From NCBI GenBank assembly GCA_036768485.1, contig JAVLUZ010000343.1:615001-679000 (forward strand): a DNA stretch of 64,000 nt, written 5' to 3'. This document shows, one piece after another, positions 22,877-36,054 of this stretch. The notes under the pieces are model-generated. The model ran no database searches. It worked only from the letters and a program-made list of their open reading frames with translations, and was not told where the DNA came from. The stretch's first letter is position 1. Every line of letters begins with the position of its first letter. The translations under genes were made by a program, and so were the position numbers. Source of the stretch: Mermis nigrescens. Its lineage: Eukaryota > Nematoda > Enoplea > Mermithida > Mermithidae.

Positions 22877-25800
22877 CTGAGAAAGCATCGATAATTTGAT
22901 TAATCAATTAATGCATATATTGCTATAAATTTCAAGTGAGATCGTATTTATTTATTAGTGTGAGTTAAATTGAATAGCCGTCTAAAATAGATACGACCTG
23001 CTTGTCATTTTGATATGTTGCTTGAGCTTTTCTCGCAACAAAATTTCACATTTTGCGAATTTTATTGGATTTTTCGCGCATAAATTTGTGTAGAAAACCC
23101 AGAAATGCGAACAATGGTGAAAAAGGTTCGAAAAAAATAGATAATTACATTATTTGCCGTAGAATACAATATTCGTCATGTCACCGATTGGCACTTGAGA
23201 ATGCCGAAAGGAATGGAACGCAGAATTTCGCAACTCAATCCAGGAAAATCTCTATTCCGCTCGAAGCCTGCAGATTTTGTATTTTTCTCAGAAAAGTTTA
23301 AAATGATTTTCCATTCGTCTGCTCATAAAAGTCACCTTTTCAGTTAAATAACTTAATTGTGATATTTGGTTAGAACGAATTTTCCCGGTTTTTGCCCGAA
23401 ACGTAGTAAAAATTGGCATATTTTAGACTGTTCGTACAAAAGCAGTACAAATCATTGCCAGGTTTCCTACAAAGTAATTTATTTATCGTAGACAGGAATT
23501 TTCGAAATTCTGCTTCCAACTTTAAAAATAATTAAATTTTACATTTTCTCAGATGGCTTTGAATTTTCACCGAATTCCTTTCATTCTATTATGCTAAAAC
23601 TGGAGCTGGTGTTTAATTTTATGATGCGAAATATTATCTGGAAGCACTTTGACCAGCTGAACCCAAGAAGCGCTTAGTTTATAATATAATTCAAAATTTA
23701 TGCAACTTTTCTGCTCTATCCATTTTGCCTTATGAGTAAATAAACCATTGAATTAATCGATTTATGTGATAAAATATGTGCAGGCTTGCCAAGTTGAGGT
23801 TTTTTCCCTCATTTCGGGGATTTTTGAGGTCGTTGGAGGCATTTTTTAGCGATTGAGGTCTTTTCGCGCCTATAACTGTATGATTTTGAGCATATTTTTA
23901 ACGTTCTCCGAAGTAAGAAATGGACATATGTTTTTTAATGATTTTCGATCATAATTTGTCATATTTTTGCAGATTTTTTGGCGCCTCATGCATACTCATT
24001 GACTGACTTAACGACCACATTATTATGCCAGAAATAATTTTTCGTGTACATCGACCATTTTATGGCTCTTGCTTTGAGTAGGTAGCGAAAACATTATTTT
24101 TAGGACTCTTACCGAAAATTCGAGGAAAAAAACTGGCGTTTTCATGCTTGAAGAACAGTAATATCAATCAATTCCAACCATCCTTCTGTCTAAATTTCCA
24201 TGATTCTTAAGAGTGGAATTTCGCTCTTCCAACTTTTTTGGAAAATTTTCCGTCGGTAGAATTAAACACAAAAGAAGCGGAGTGAGAGAATATACGTACA
24301 GCATGAAATTCTGCGGTAGAGGTGACACCAAAAAACTTTTGAGTGTCTTTTGGACTCGAAAATAATGGATGCGCATTAAATCATGATTTCCGGAGTTTCT
24401 GATCTTCTGATGATGCTCCTTCTTCTTCATGCACGATAGAAACATAAAGAAATTTTCAAGAAAAAATTAGTAAAATTTAAAAAAATATACTTAAAAATGG
24501 CTGTTGCGCGAAGCGCAAAAAATGGCGCTTCCGAACACTCTGCCCGCTAAAAATGCTTAAACCAAGAGGTCTTCTATTATTTTTCATAAAGTACTTACCT
24601 GGGGGATGTGGAAACATTTTTTGTTGGACGGGTTTAAAAAACTGTCGACCGGGGCGGAGGGTGAAACCATTCCCCAGATCATGTGAAGAACTCTTCTCGC
24701 GTCTGCTCAGTGAATATTAGAAGCTAGTTTACATTACTTTTCAAAGGTTGAGTACCGTCCACTAACAAACACTCGTTTTATGCACAAAAATTCAAAATTT
24801 TCACAGACTGGACAAACATCTCAAAATTTGCCCTTAGTTTCTCTAAAAAAATTAACTTACTTGAGCAATAGAACAGGACAAATCAGCGATTCCATGCTAG
24901 ATAAGCATAAATCAAGAGAAGCAAAGCCGATTTTATCCGAAATGCTCAAATTCGACCATATTAACCACATGTTTATACCCAAACTTAGCAAACTAAACAC
25001 GATGCTGCAAAAAATGACCGGCAACAACCAAATCGTGATTTTGATGTTCGACCAAACGATGAACCGCTCGTTCAGGTTGTTATTTATTCGAACGATGACG
25101 AATTTTTCCAGAATGCGCTGATTTTTGAAATAAACCACGAGGCAAAGAGCAAACGTGATCGAAAAAATGACGAACGTTTTTCCTGAAATCCGCAGATAAA
25201 GCGAGAAATTAGTAAATTATTTTACTAAATTATTATTAATTATTAAATTATTACTATTTTTTGACTAAATTTTTGATTACTCTTTAAATTATTAATAATT
25301 TTTTGATCAATTAAAAGAATTAAATTAATTTTATAACATTCTTCAATATACAATCCTTGGGTATAATTTTTTGTTTTTAACATCTGTATTCGAATTTATA
25401 TATTATATCTAATATTTATTAATATTTATATTTAATAGTTTTAGTATATTAATTATCTTTAAATTCTATATCAACATACGATTGATATTTTTTGTTATTA
25501 ATTCAAGAAGTCTGATTTGCAAATGTGTAAGGAGATGAATGGGGAGTTTTGATCCGTTGCTGAACCTACCTGGGCGTGGGGTGTACACTCCGTAGAAGTT
25601 GGAGCCCCTCTCCCACTCGCAGATTACTGTAGACCCCAGAATTCTATTTTTAGTAACATGTTTGGCTATTTTTGGCGATTTCACCCACCCAGACCCCCAG
25701 AATTTTTCGCTGCCCATTTGTGCTGGTGACTCCTTGCTCGCTGCAATACTCCAGAATTTTCAACTTCTCAAATATAAATAATAAATAGGCACTTTTGAGC

Positions 25801-27749
25801 GTTTTTGGCAATTTTTCTGCTCGAAAGTATCACTTTTCTCGAAATAATCATTTCTTATTATATTTTGTTCAATATGAAATAGATAAAAAGAAAAAGTCTA
25901 AATTAGGAACGATATGAAATATTAAAGGTATTAAAAATATAAAATTTTGTTAAAAACAGGCGCAAAAGTCTGATTGGCCCGTTCTTATTTTTTCAAATTT
26001 GTGACAACTGCTTTAAGCCTAGGCTTGATGAGGCCGGGCTTAAGCGAATTAAACACCGGACCAAAATATTGAACATATAAAACTACCGGGGACTATGCCC
26101 AAATAGAGGAGTGAAGGTGCTTTATACCCCCAGCTGAACCCTATTAAAATACACGGCAGACCCTTAAAATATTATGAAGTAATAGAACCAGCTGTCGTGG
26201 AACATAAGCAACGACGATATAAAATAAAATAAAACGAATAAAAAATGTAAAACATAAAACAAGATAAAAAAGTGTAACTTAGGAACGATATAAATATAAA
26301 AGATTTTAGATAAGATAAAATTTTGTAAAATACAGGCACGAAAGTCTGATTGGATCGTTCTTAATTTTTCATTAATATCGATGAACCTGATATAAGGGCC
26401 GTGATCTTATTCGACCAAACGAAAAGAGGGCAACAAAAGCAAAGAAAAACGTTCGTCGTCAATCCTTCCACATAATATTGAATCAAAAACAGTCCGCAAA
26501 TAAATACCAGGCTAAATAACCACGTGGAAATAAGAATCGTAGCAATTTGAATCGTGCACAAACTTTGGCCGATTTCCTAAATTTCAGGTTAATTCATTTT
26601 AAAAATAGTAATTAATTTCAGTCAATTTCTACCCTCAAAAATTTGATCATCTTATTATTCAAATAATCTAAACATGAATAATTAATTATAAATCCAATTA
26701 TAGTCAGGAACGCTGAAATTTAATGAAAATAAAGTTATTAAGTTGATTAATACGAGTAACCTGTCAATCACGGTAATTTTTACGTTATTTTAGCGTCTAC
26801 ATTAATTTATATGACAATTTTTGGCTCAAAAAACGCTCTCTGGTTCACATCAGGGTTGAAACCATACATAAGCAGCTTAAAAATTTTGAGGGTGACTGAT
26901 TGAGTGAAATCGCTAAAAAGCGTCAGAAATCTTACTAAAAATAGAATCCAGGAGTCTACAGTAATCTGTGTAGTTTTCAACTTCTGGGGGGTGCGCAAAT
27001 TCACCCCACAGTAACATGCGGTTGAAAGCCCTCACATCAACAATAGGTAGAGTGATCAAACTTTTATGAAAAATTTCCAAAAATCTTGAAATTTCATGAA
27101 AATAATTTTGGATCCAGTGATTTAAAGTAAAATTAGATACCGTAAAACGACGGAAAACGATGAAAGGGAATTTTTATGACTATTTTCAACTGATTTAGGA
27201 AACCTATAGCGACTTAAAAGCCTTAACTTAGATGGCAATATTACTGTTGTCGCAGATGCTGTTCTGGCACTAGTATTTATATAACATTAATTATTTATAA
27301 TATTGATTTATATTTTAACATAGGCCAATATTAATAACATTACTCACGCGTCGTTTTCGGCTGACCAATAAACGATTTATCGCCACATACATCAACGACA
27401 AAAATCGTCCTCCTCCCACCAATAAAAAGATGAATTGCTCAACGAAGCAAATCTTATACGTCACCAGCATCGATCGATAGCCGATCGCCGATATGCAAAT
27501 TTGGTAGACGGATCGCGATATGAAAAATATCGATCGAATCAAATAAGTCGTGTTCAAATTCAAAACCAAGCATTTGACGTAGAATGAAAGTTGACCGTGG
27601 CTACAGCGAAGTAGAATTCGTTCGCAAATTATGCTTATTCCTATGGCCATGGCCGAAATCACAGCCATAAGCACCGAGCAAAGCGTGAACATGAGCGAGG
27701 GCTTGTTGGTACCACATGTTAATTGACCTTCACTCTTCGAATAGTTCAT
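22627..27749 (-). CDS. Receptor C: intact four-exon 7TM receptor
   Basis: Exons 27749-27348, 26576-26387, 25182-24861 and 22876-22627 join to a 387-residue protein without stops. Introns are 771, 1204 and 1984 bp, all GT-AG, with phases 0, 1 and 2. Visible features: a short N-terminus with cysteine, TM1 about 21-42, TM2 about 66-90, a conserved cysteine at 101 before TM3, INRLL at 124-128 in place of DRY, TM4 about 142-162, TM5 about 200-216, TM6 about 246-267 with proline 252, TM7 about 281-303 ending CPVLLLK, and a charged 80-residue tail. This is a rhodopsin-like plasma-membrane receptor of a lineage-expanded, probably chemosensory type. The ligand and the named family are not recognised. 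It lies in tandem with receptors A and B on the same strand. Confidence 0.75.
23300..24860. other. Most of receptor C intron 3
   Basis: Contains a partial CAGGGTTGCCA-family piece at 23785-23880 (TTGCCAAGTTGAGG, GAGGCATTTTTTAGCGATTG) and a GCGCGAAGCGC palindrome near 24507. No further exon is seen. Confidence 0.5.
24861..25182 (-). CDS. Receptor C exon 3
   Basis: Acceptor GGATTTCAG, donor GTAAGT, 322 nt. Encodes TM5 (VIFSITFALCLVVY), NNNLNERFIVWSN, TM6 with WLLPVI, and TM7 ending CPVLLL. Confidence 0.75.
26387..26576 (-). CDS. Receptor C exon 2
   Basis: Acceptor GAAATTTAG, donor GTTCAT, 190 nt. Encodes EIGQSLCTIQ, TM4 (ATILISTWLFSLVFICG) and the cysteine-rich loop VFLCFCCPLFVW. The donor is weaker than the others but matches receptor B in phase and place. 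Confidence 0.7.
27348..27749 (-). CDS. Receptor C exon 1
   Basis: ATG at 27749, donor GTGAGT, 134 codons. Holds TM1-TM3. The start aligns with receptor A's MNYS start. Confidence 0.75.
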
Positions 27750-27954
27750 TCTTCTTATTCTATATTTCTTTCTTTTTTGTTAGTCCTGCAAAGTATGTAC
27801 GTGAGCGTGAGGGAATTAGGTCATACGTGGGCAGTAAAAAATCTGAGGGAGGCAAAAGTCAATGAAGAATCACAAAAATGCCAAAATTCAATTCTGGGGT
27901 CAAAATCTGCGTGGCGTTATTTTGGAATTTGGAGGCTCGAAGCGTGATTAGGTG

Positions 27955-28200
27955 TACGCCATGGCCAATCCGGGGATCAGCCGCTCGACGGGGTCAGCCA
28001 TAGCTTTTTCTAAGCCGTAATTGTCTCCAAAATGGTTATAAACGCTAATTAAAGTCAGAATTACGTAAATCCACTATTTCTGGTCAATGTCGAGCAATTT
28101 TGAAGAAAACTCTCGATTTTTATCCATTTGACCGTCATTCTGCCTCATTTATCCTAACAAATTTTCTTCAGTGTCTAGACACTCAGATTCTCGTCCTCAA
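27955..28200 (+). repeat. Diverged R2 repeat upstream of receptor C
   Basis: Block order as at 6290-6525 (CCATGGCCAATCCGGGGATC, GTCAATGTCGAGCAATTTTG, TCTGCCTCATTT). It is 0.2 kb upstream of the receptor C start codon. Another partial R2-like stretch lies near 28430-28560. Confidence 0.45.
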
Positions 28201-28639
28201 TGTGCATGGCTGATATAAAGCCTCCCACTCGCCCTCTAACCAACCCCAACGCGAGTTTTAGGTCTCGAGAAAATTCAAAATAGCCCTCGCGTAGTACGGT
28301 AGAAACACCAGAATTGAATTTTTCGTATCTTTTTCAAGATTTTTGCCAGTTTAGCCCCATCCAGACATAGTAGAATTCTATTGTTGCCTTAAGTATAGTT
28401 TCAATCATTCAGGCATTGTCTTCTAAAGGGTCAGCAAGAGAGCTTTCCTTAGACAAAATAAACTCAAAAACTAGTATAAATGCTCGAAAAAACTTTAAGA
28501 CTGCGATAATGTACAGTCTTCGATCATTTTCAAGCAATTTTTCCTAAGATTTTAAAAATTTATAAACAAATTCTTACCCTGATTCTATGGGTTTCCAAAT
28601 GCAGTTCTGATCGTAACCATAGATGGAGAGCAGCCAGAC

Positions 28640-29767
28640 TATGCGGGATCCAATAGGGCAAAATCGCCAAAAATAGCACTAAAAATTCGATTCTGGTGAT
28701 TCTAACGAGTTTTTGGGAGTCTTTCAGAGTTTCGGTGGATCCAGACCACTTAAAGCCCAACATTAATTTGTGGTTGTAACTTCTTATAATAACAGAAAAC
28801 GTTATAAAAATAACATTATTACGCATACCGTCAATTTTTTACTTTTTAAACGTGTCTTTTCTAATTCTCACTCCCAGAACTTAAGGCCATGATTACGTGT
28901 TGGCGACAATAATAACTGATGTACAAAGCGTGATAATGCCAAGTCCAAATAATGCTTTTATTAAAGTGTTTTAGGTAGCATTGGCGTCAATGTCATTATT
29001 CTTTTAATTAAGGAGCAGTAATTAATGTATGCGCTATAGACCAAAAAACCATACGTTTGCAGTTATAACTTCAGCCAAACAATAAAAAATTTGTATATGT
29101 TGCGTTTGTGCAGAGAAAAACACAGCAAACGAAGAGCGTGTATTAGATTTTTAATTTCTCTTGACATTGGATCCGTCCGGAAGGTCGTCATCATGTCACA
29201 CTTTGGACAGATAGAAAAGAAGAAAAATATAATTGAAAAGTTTTTCAAACGACATCGTTACACATGCATTTTTTGTTGCACCAATATCAAATTGGTAAAG
29301 CCATTAATTTTATGCGAGGTATTATCGTGTACATTATCATCTAAATATTGTTTATATGGAAATATTATGTCGACATCCCCATAAGGTATGTTTTTACATT
29401 GGTTCGTTGGTATAAAGAATATTAAAAAGAGCTGGCTGATGAGAAAATAATTTTATGAAAGCTGCTAACGCTTGTTACGACTCCGGATAATGTTATCTGC
29501 TCTCTCAAATTCGAGGACATAAGGATCTTGCCTACAGTGAAAAAAAGATTATTAATCGTTGAGTTTTAGTATTTGGCATATTTAGCTACGAAAAAACTGG
29601 CAGTAAAAACCGTAATTATTACCCCATCCACCCCATCAGTTCTTAACACCTAAAATAGCTTTTGATTTTTATTTAAAACTTTTATTTAAAGTATTTAGCA
29701 ATAGCTTTTTTGTTTATAATTGTTCTACTTGTGTTTAATATAGCTTTTGATGCAATTTTAAAAATTT
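28640..29767. other. Gene-free stretch
   Basis: AT-rich with no family-level repeat or exon that I can support. Confidence 0.4.
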
Positions 29768-30196
29768 TTTGAATTTTCGACAATTTTGAGTGAAAAAATT
29801 CATTAAATTTCTCTGACTTTAACAAAAATCTGGCGCGATGCGCCGGAAAAATTTATGAAATGAAAATGGAAGGATGTTTATAAGCTTGACTTACCGCTCG
29901 ATTCGTTGTATTTTAACCAAATGACGCGGAGCGTCGAAGATTTTACAAATTATGCTCGAAAATAACTTTGCTGAAATACATAGCTGTTTCTGCCCTTGAA
30001 ATCGTTTAAAACCTATTCCTTGAGCAAAGTAAGGCTTACAGTCCACCGAGAAATTAAATAAACCGGGGCGAAGCGCCGGAAAAATTTGAGAAATTATGAT
30101 CTTTGACGGCCAAAAATCGTTGCAAATTACAAATCAATTCTTTATCACGCCAACTATTTTACACCAATGGGGGGTGGGCGGCCGCCATTAGCTTTC
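29768..30196 (+). repeat. Dispersed repeat of about 430-480 bp, copy 2
   Basis: Partner of 13410-13893. The palindromes GGCGCGATGCGCC (near 29830) and GGCGAAGCGCC (near 30066) sit at matching positions. Confidence 0.65.
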
Positions 30197-30532
30197 TTTT
30201 AATAGTTATTTCATAGCATATCTGCTGTACTTTGACAACTAAATGCAAATTTCCAATGACGTAAAATGGGTCATTTTAACGAATTCCTTGCTAATCCGAT
30301 TCTAGATCATAAAATAGTATATTGATACTGAGTTTTTGGCACGCGTGTAAAATAACCACCTAAAATAACCCTAAGTGCCTTTAGGTCAGCAACACTGAAT
30401 GTAAAGAAAATTTAAAGTCATGTTTGTAATCTAATTGTCATATAAAACACTCAAAAAAAACTTACTTTCTGCAAGTAAACTTTACGACTAATTACCATAT
30501 GTCTTTATTGCGTTTCAACAAGCATGACATAC

Positions 30533-30804
30533 CACACCTGGGCGTATGAGGTTTGCGAGGGTATGCACCCGCAGGAAAAACGACTTCCAACGCCAGAAAT
30601 CGGAATACTTCGCCCCAGAATTCAATTGTTGAAACTTTTTTTTTAGGTTTTTTCGAAATTTTTTGATGCCAATGGATAGTGCTTGATGAGAAACGTCGAA
30701 AAATGGTGTTTTGTATCGCCATTACCACTATTTTTAAAGCCATTCTTTGACCTTTCAACAAATCTTGCATCCTCCCAGAATTTTTCTTGCATGCTCCACG
30801 TATG
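30533..30804 (-). mobile_element. R1 copy
   Basis: Ends CACACCTGGGCGTATG and CTCCACGTATG. Flanks ATGACATAC and ATGACAAC look like a target duplication with a one-base change in length. Confidence 0.8.
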
Positions 30805-31591
30805 ATGACAACTCTTAAAGTCAGATACATAATCCTACTTAATGTACCGCAGAGCATTTTCCACAAAGTTTAATTCTGCCGCGCACTAAGACGAAATTAA
30901 ATTACAGTTTAAGCTTAATACCTTATCATCACACTCTTATTGTAGATCGCAACCAACCAACGAGAAAAAATTTAAAATTAGGCTCTTACTTACCGTTGAA
31001 GAAAAAATTTTAAAAAAGATCAACAACGATCTGGAAAGAAAATGAAGATTTAGTGTAATGTTTTAACGTTTACACTCAATCCCTAAGTCTTACTGTAGGT
31101 CAAAAGTCAGATTAACGATTCTTACGTTATACGGAGAACATAAAAAATATATAGCTTTCTGCAACGATCTCGAAGAAAAATGAGTTCTTAGTGAACATTT
31201 TCTCCGCAAATAAGTCAATATTATAATCTGTTTCGCACAACTTTAGGGGTAAAAGTTTCACAAATCATCGAGCTTCAAAAATAAGCTGACAGATTGCGAT
31301 TGTATATCCTTGATCATCTGATATATAATTACAGTGATCTGTCATCTTATAACTGGCGACACAAGTGCTTTTCACCCCTATTGTTGCAATTGCGATATTG
31401 TTCTTCCTCGAGTCGCATACTAACAGCCTATTTTATTCCAAACGACCCATTTTTGCCCGATAGCTTAAAAACTCTTATTAATTGTAGCAAAATATTCCAA
31501 GGTTTAATACGGCAATTTGTTAGATGCGACAAACAAAGAAACATCAACAGAAGCGTGAAAATCAACCAACTGCGACGAGTATAGTTACTAC

Positions 31592-31831
31592 CATAGGTGG
31601 GCGGCTCCAAAGTTCTGGGGAGGTGGGTGCAAGAGTTTTTCAAAGGTCAAAAAATGGCCCTAAAAATGGTGGTACGGCGAAAAAAACACGATTTTTCAAC
31701 GTTTCTCATCGAGCACTATCCATTGGCATCAAAAAACTTCGATAAAAACAAAAAAATTTCAAAAATTGAATTCTGGGGTGGGTATTTTGATTTCTGGAGG
31801 TTATTTCAGTTTCTCGGGGCACCCAGGTATG
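31592..31831 (+). mobile_element. R1 copy with perfect target duplication
   Basis: Ends CATAGGTGGGCGGC and CACCCAGGTATG. GTTACTAC is repeated at 31584-31591 and 31832-31839. Confidence 0.9.
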
Positions 31832-31839
31832 GTTACTAC

Positions 31840-34313
31840 ATGCATTGATTTGTGATCGAGAAAGTTTTACTCTCAACAATATTCAAAAATTATTATTTAA
31901 ATAATATTGGGCTCGGTTGAGTTTCCGTGCTTTTGATTTCTGTCCTTGTGCTTTATCTACACTCAGGAACCGCTAGAACAAATTCAAGTACGGAATAGAG
32001 TTACTTTGGTAGCCCAAAAATAACTAAAATATGATATTGGTATAGTTAGCTTAATTTAAATATGATATGAATATGATCTTTCGCTATTTTTTATTTAAAA
32101 TATGATATATTTTTTGAAATTAGGTATATATTTAATGTTTTTGGTAGGTAAAAGCTTATGTATACTTATTATGTATTTTCTGCATGTCAAAGTATGTAGG
32201 TGCCTATGTAAGCAAAATATGAAGTTGGAGAATTAAATGCATACATATCATGGCACTCTGTAATAGAATTGATTTCAATGCACAAAGTTTTGTGAAATAG
32301 AATATGGAAAAACACGAGCATTACACTTTCAGACGCAAAAGTTTAAAAAATTTTCATTTATTTGATAATTTTCAAAATTTACAAGATTAAGTTCCAAAAT
32401 TGCATAAATTCCTTTCTCTATTCGTCAAATGACAACATTTCGGAATATTTGAATCTCAATCAGCCGAGCTCAACGGTCAACAATACAGGTGGCAAACAAG
32501 GATTGAGAAAACAAATAATTTGATGAGTCAATATCATTCCTGTGGTACCTACCTACCTAATGTTTTGTAATCTCCCAGATGATCTAGGCCACCCTTAAGG
32601 CACGTCGTTTTCACAATAACGTTTGATCCGCTGGTATTTGTTAATAAAACAAATACAATAAATGTTCACAATTCATTCAGCTTGCTCAAAAATTAGACCA
32701 TGTTTCATATTATAACATGTCTACAGTGTGACAGTCGGTCAAAGCTGATGAACCTGCTCACCATCGAATAACTCATTTCAGTGAAGTGAGGTTTTTGAGA
32801 TGAACTCAAAAACCACCGAACGGATTTTTATGAAATAAAATTTTTCAGATAGACAATTTTGGAATGAAACTATTTTGCCAAAAAAGTATAGCTAGCTTAT
32901 GTCTACAATATGCTAGGCTCGTAACAGTGCTCAAACTTTGCGTGGTCACTACAGTATACAGGTTAAGTTTCATATTTTGGAAAATAGCAAACTATAGTCT
33001 GTTTCATTTAACTTTGCGGTTTTCTTTTAAATTAACCAGCAAGAATTGGGCTACAAAAGTGGTTTAAAATTTTGATGCAGTAATGTGGCTTGGTCATGGC
33101 ATACGTCTCTATATGACTCGGTATACTGCAGAATGTCTAAGTTAAGGGACTAGTTTGAAGCACTTCTGTAGTCACGTAAAATATTTCTAAAAACCTCAAA
33201 GCTAAATGAAACAGACTATAGTTAGAAACTATTGTGCTCTAGATTTCACCCTTTTTTGTTTTTCGTGTTTCTGAATAATTCGTCCTGCAATTTCAATTTA
33301 TTTTTTTCAAATATGACTGCCCCTATAAAGGTATGCATTTTACTCGCGCTATTTTTCATATTTTTGAATGTTTAAGCACATTTTAGAAAGCCTGAAAGAA
33401 GCTCGTTCGAATGATATCCTATTTGTCTTATTTGTCTGATTTACTAAAGAATTCCAGTTTTTCAATATGGTCGCCAGGAAGGCTGCCTGTCATACTGTAG
33501 CTTTTGATGTTTTCAGCTATTATTCTGTGAGTTTCTAGCACATTTAAAAAAATTTTCAGTAAATAAGCTAGTAATTTAATTTTCTTCCTAATGAGCTATG
33601 TCTCATGTTCTGAATCCTTCTAGTTCGTTCAGGGAAGTTTAAAAACCTCAAAATTATTCATTGTATAGTGAAAATGACGTGCTCAATTAGCTGAGCTCAC
33701 CGTATGTTACTCATTTATCAACACAGACAAATGTTACTTCACTTGTTTTGTGTTGCGCTAATTGTATTTACATATGTAAGTACACCCGATTAATTAAGAT
33801 GATTAAAAGTGTAACTAATCTTGATTGTGGAAAAACCAGCTAAATGTTAAAAAGTAATTATTGTCGCAATAACTATTCTTATTTACTACTTACTGTAAAA
33901 TTTGAGCATTGTTCATCTGCCGAAAATATGAAATTGAATTTTGCAAATCGGATTCGGATACGACCGCCGTTTTTCCCATCAATTTGGTTCACATTTGAAC
34001 CATACCCAAAATTTTTTGGCTCAAGTGTAGGAGATTGGAAAGTCTAAGAAATATGTACTTTAAGGACACTATGAACATAAGTTTCAGAATGAGCGGATTT
34101 CATGTTTGAAAGAATTAGGGGCGGTCGGCACGGCATTGTTGACCGAGTTACAGGCTGTTTGAATGTTCATCCGTGCTTAAGGATCAATGCGAAAAGTAAG
34201 CTGTGCCTTTCGGGAATTAGTCTCTTGGATTAGACCTCCGCAAGCATCGGTGGTCTGTGACCTGAGCGTTTGGAGATTCAGACTTAGGCATGTAGTTATG
34301 CGCATGTCGACAT
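31840..34313. other. Gene-free stretch
   Basis: AT-rich and, apart from the small TIR element at 32993-33220, without recognisable repeats. No exon is supported. Confidence 0.4.
32993..33220. mobile_element. Small TIR element (MITE)
   Basis: TATAGTCTGTTTCATTTAAC at the left end is mirrored by CTAAATGAAACAGACTATA at the right, giving about 32 bp of inverted repeat with few mismatches, enclosing 228 bp. The ends are TA, so a TA target is possible. Confidence 0.6.
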
Positions 34314-35102
34314 CAGGGTTGGCAAGGCTGGGTTTTTTGAACTTGGGTTTTTTGGTTTTTTGTGGGTTTTTTGGGTGCAAGAAATCGTTGGGTTTTGGGT
34401 TTTTTGGGGTTTTTATCCACAGGTTAAGAATTTATTTGTAATGAAATTAAATACTGTGTATTGTCAATCTTTTTTGTATCATGGTCGTTCCTTTTACAAT
34501 CGCTTTGCGATTGCATGTTAGCTGATTTAAGCATGTCGCGATGAAGCGGCAGGGATTCTACAGTGACGGATGGCTGACTACACTCACATATCCTATTAGT
34601 ATGCTGTTCTTGTCTCATCTGTAGTAATGATACTTTTCAAATGAGAAAAGCCGCCCAATAAAGCGCTATGTGTGCAATGTGGCATGGATTTAATTCTACA
34701 TGAATATGGCAATCTTTTTAGTTTTCAATATTTTCTTGAGAGCTAGAGTCGATGCATCTATTCTATTGAAGCTAAATTTCAATATCTGACTGAGCATTTA
34801 AAAGATTGCTCTGCCCAATTTTTATTCTGTTCACACAGCATGGATTGTGCTTGTGAATGACCAATTTTGTTGTTGAATTTTGTGTATTAGCTGAATAAAG
34901 TTGTTGTTGTTTACTTGTTTTGTTTTGTGTCTTGAAGCTGTTGAAGTATTCTCAGCTACTATCTATAGCCCGAGCTAGAATTTTTATTAAAAAACCCATA
35001 AAAAAACCCTTAAAAAACCAAAAAAACCCAAAAAACCCACAAAAAAACCCAAAAAAAACCCAAAAATTCAAAATTTTCAAATCTGGGTTTTTTCCATCCC
35101 TG
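34314..35102. mobile_element. Element with inverted GGGTTTTTT arrays
   Basis: The left end CAGGGTTGGCAAGGC is followed by repeated GGGTTTTTT to about 34410. The right end is the mirror image: repeated AAAAAACCC from about 34990, ending TTTTTTCCATCCCTG. The interior is unique AT-rich DNA. The ends match the CAGGGTTGCCA family. No matching 8-bp flanks are seen. Confidence 0.6.
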
Positions 35103-35109
35103 ATTCACA

Positions 35110-35235
35110 TTGATGCGTGCGAGCGAGCGCATGGGCTAAGCCAGGGATAAATGGAGCGAAAATTGCAGAGCGAGCAAAGCGAGTGGAGCAATTTTTGCTC
35201 CATTTATGCCTTAGGCTTAGCCCATGTCTGGCACC
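35110..35235. mobile_element. Foldback element 1
   Basis: Arms ATGGGCTAAGCC...AAATGGAGC and GCTCCATTT...GGCTTAGCCCAT surround a loop made of GAGCGAGC-type repeats. Related to the two foldbacks that follow. Confidence 0.65.
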
Positions 35236-35512
35236 AATCTAAATCCGCAAGCAATTACTGTCGCCACAAATTGAAAACTGAAAAATACCCCAAACGCCAT
35301 TTACCCCTTTTTTCGCCTATCCTTAAGCACGTGAACTTCAACAGCCTTTGGCATTGGTGTAGCTGGTTCACATATGTATTAAGATAGCTACGTTATAAGT
35401 ACGTATACAGCAAGTATTATCCGGTGAAAGCTGCCACCTAACTAGTTTGATATGAGTCAAGTCGAAAACAAATAAGGCAGTCATCAGATTTTTTTCAGTA
35501 GATTCATGTGAC

Positions 35513-35651
35513 TGACCAAAATGTTGGTGCCAGCGTTTAAAATAAGCCTAAGCAATGGGATGCAACTCGCGTCGCTTGCTTCGCCTCGCCTCCGCTCGCC
35601 GCATCCCATTACTCAGGCTTATTTTAAACGCTGGCACCAACATTTTGGTCA
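35513..35651. mobile_element. Foldback element 2, near-perfect hairpin
   Basis: About 52-bp arms: TGACCAAAATGTTGGTGCCA to AATGGGATGC on the left and their reverse complement on the right, ending TTTTGGTCA at 35651. The loop is rich in TCGC and CCTCGC. Its right arm is shared with the SINE-like copy at 799-1106. Confidence 0.8.
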
Positions 35652-35797
35652 TTCCATGATACTAAGCCTAAGCTTCAATCAGCTGGTAAACCAGCAAAAA
35701 ATCATGAATAGCTTGCAATCTTTATCGAAATTAACCAGCGTTAGTCGATTGGTTATGGTTCTGGACTTTAGAGCAAGGGGTCCACGTTTCGGGCGAA
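35600..35797 (+). repeat. SINE-like composite repeat, copy 2
   Basis: Continues from the right foldback arm through TCAGCTGGTAAACCAGCAA and GTTAGTCGATTGGTTATGG to GTCCACGTTTCG, then diverges from copy 1 inside the B-box-like motif. Confidence 0.5.
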
Positions 35798-35829
35798 TTA
35801 TAGAATAGCTCCATGTTCCAGATTTAAAA

Positions 35830-36015
35830 AACAGCGTTTTTATGCGGTTTCAAGCACGTATCTTTAACATAAAAAGTTGAAAAAAACAGACGGAAAAGCC
35901 TTTGATTGAAAAAATTTTCAAAAAATTTTATTTCCCAACTTTCATTTCCGCCTGTTTTTTCAACTTTTATATTCAAAAACTCCTACTTGAATTCGCATTA
36001 AAACGCTATTCTCAC
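35830..36015. repeat. Large imperfect inverted repeat
   Basis: About 80-bp arms: AACAGCGTTTTTATGCGG to GTTGAAAAAAACAGACGGAAA on the left pairs with TTTCCGCCTGTTTTTTCAAC to GCATTAAAACGCTATT on the right. Confidence 0.6.
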
Positions 36016-36054
36016 CTTAATCAAAATTATCTTTGAGCTCAGTGCGGCTTCAGA

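Noticed and set aside
30492..30866. 124-codon frame on the minus strand
   Set aside because: Lies almost wholly in an R1 transposon copy; similar frames occur in other R1 copies at 44604-44948 and 55983-56330.
34330..34420. Telomeric repeat array
   Set aside because: The GGGTTTTTT units are internal, irregular and mirrored at the other end of one element, which fits a transposon better.
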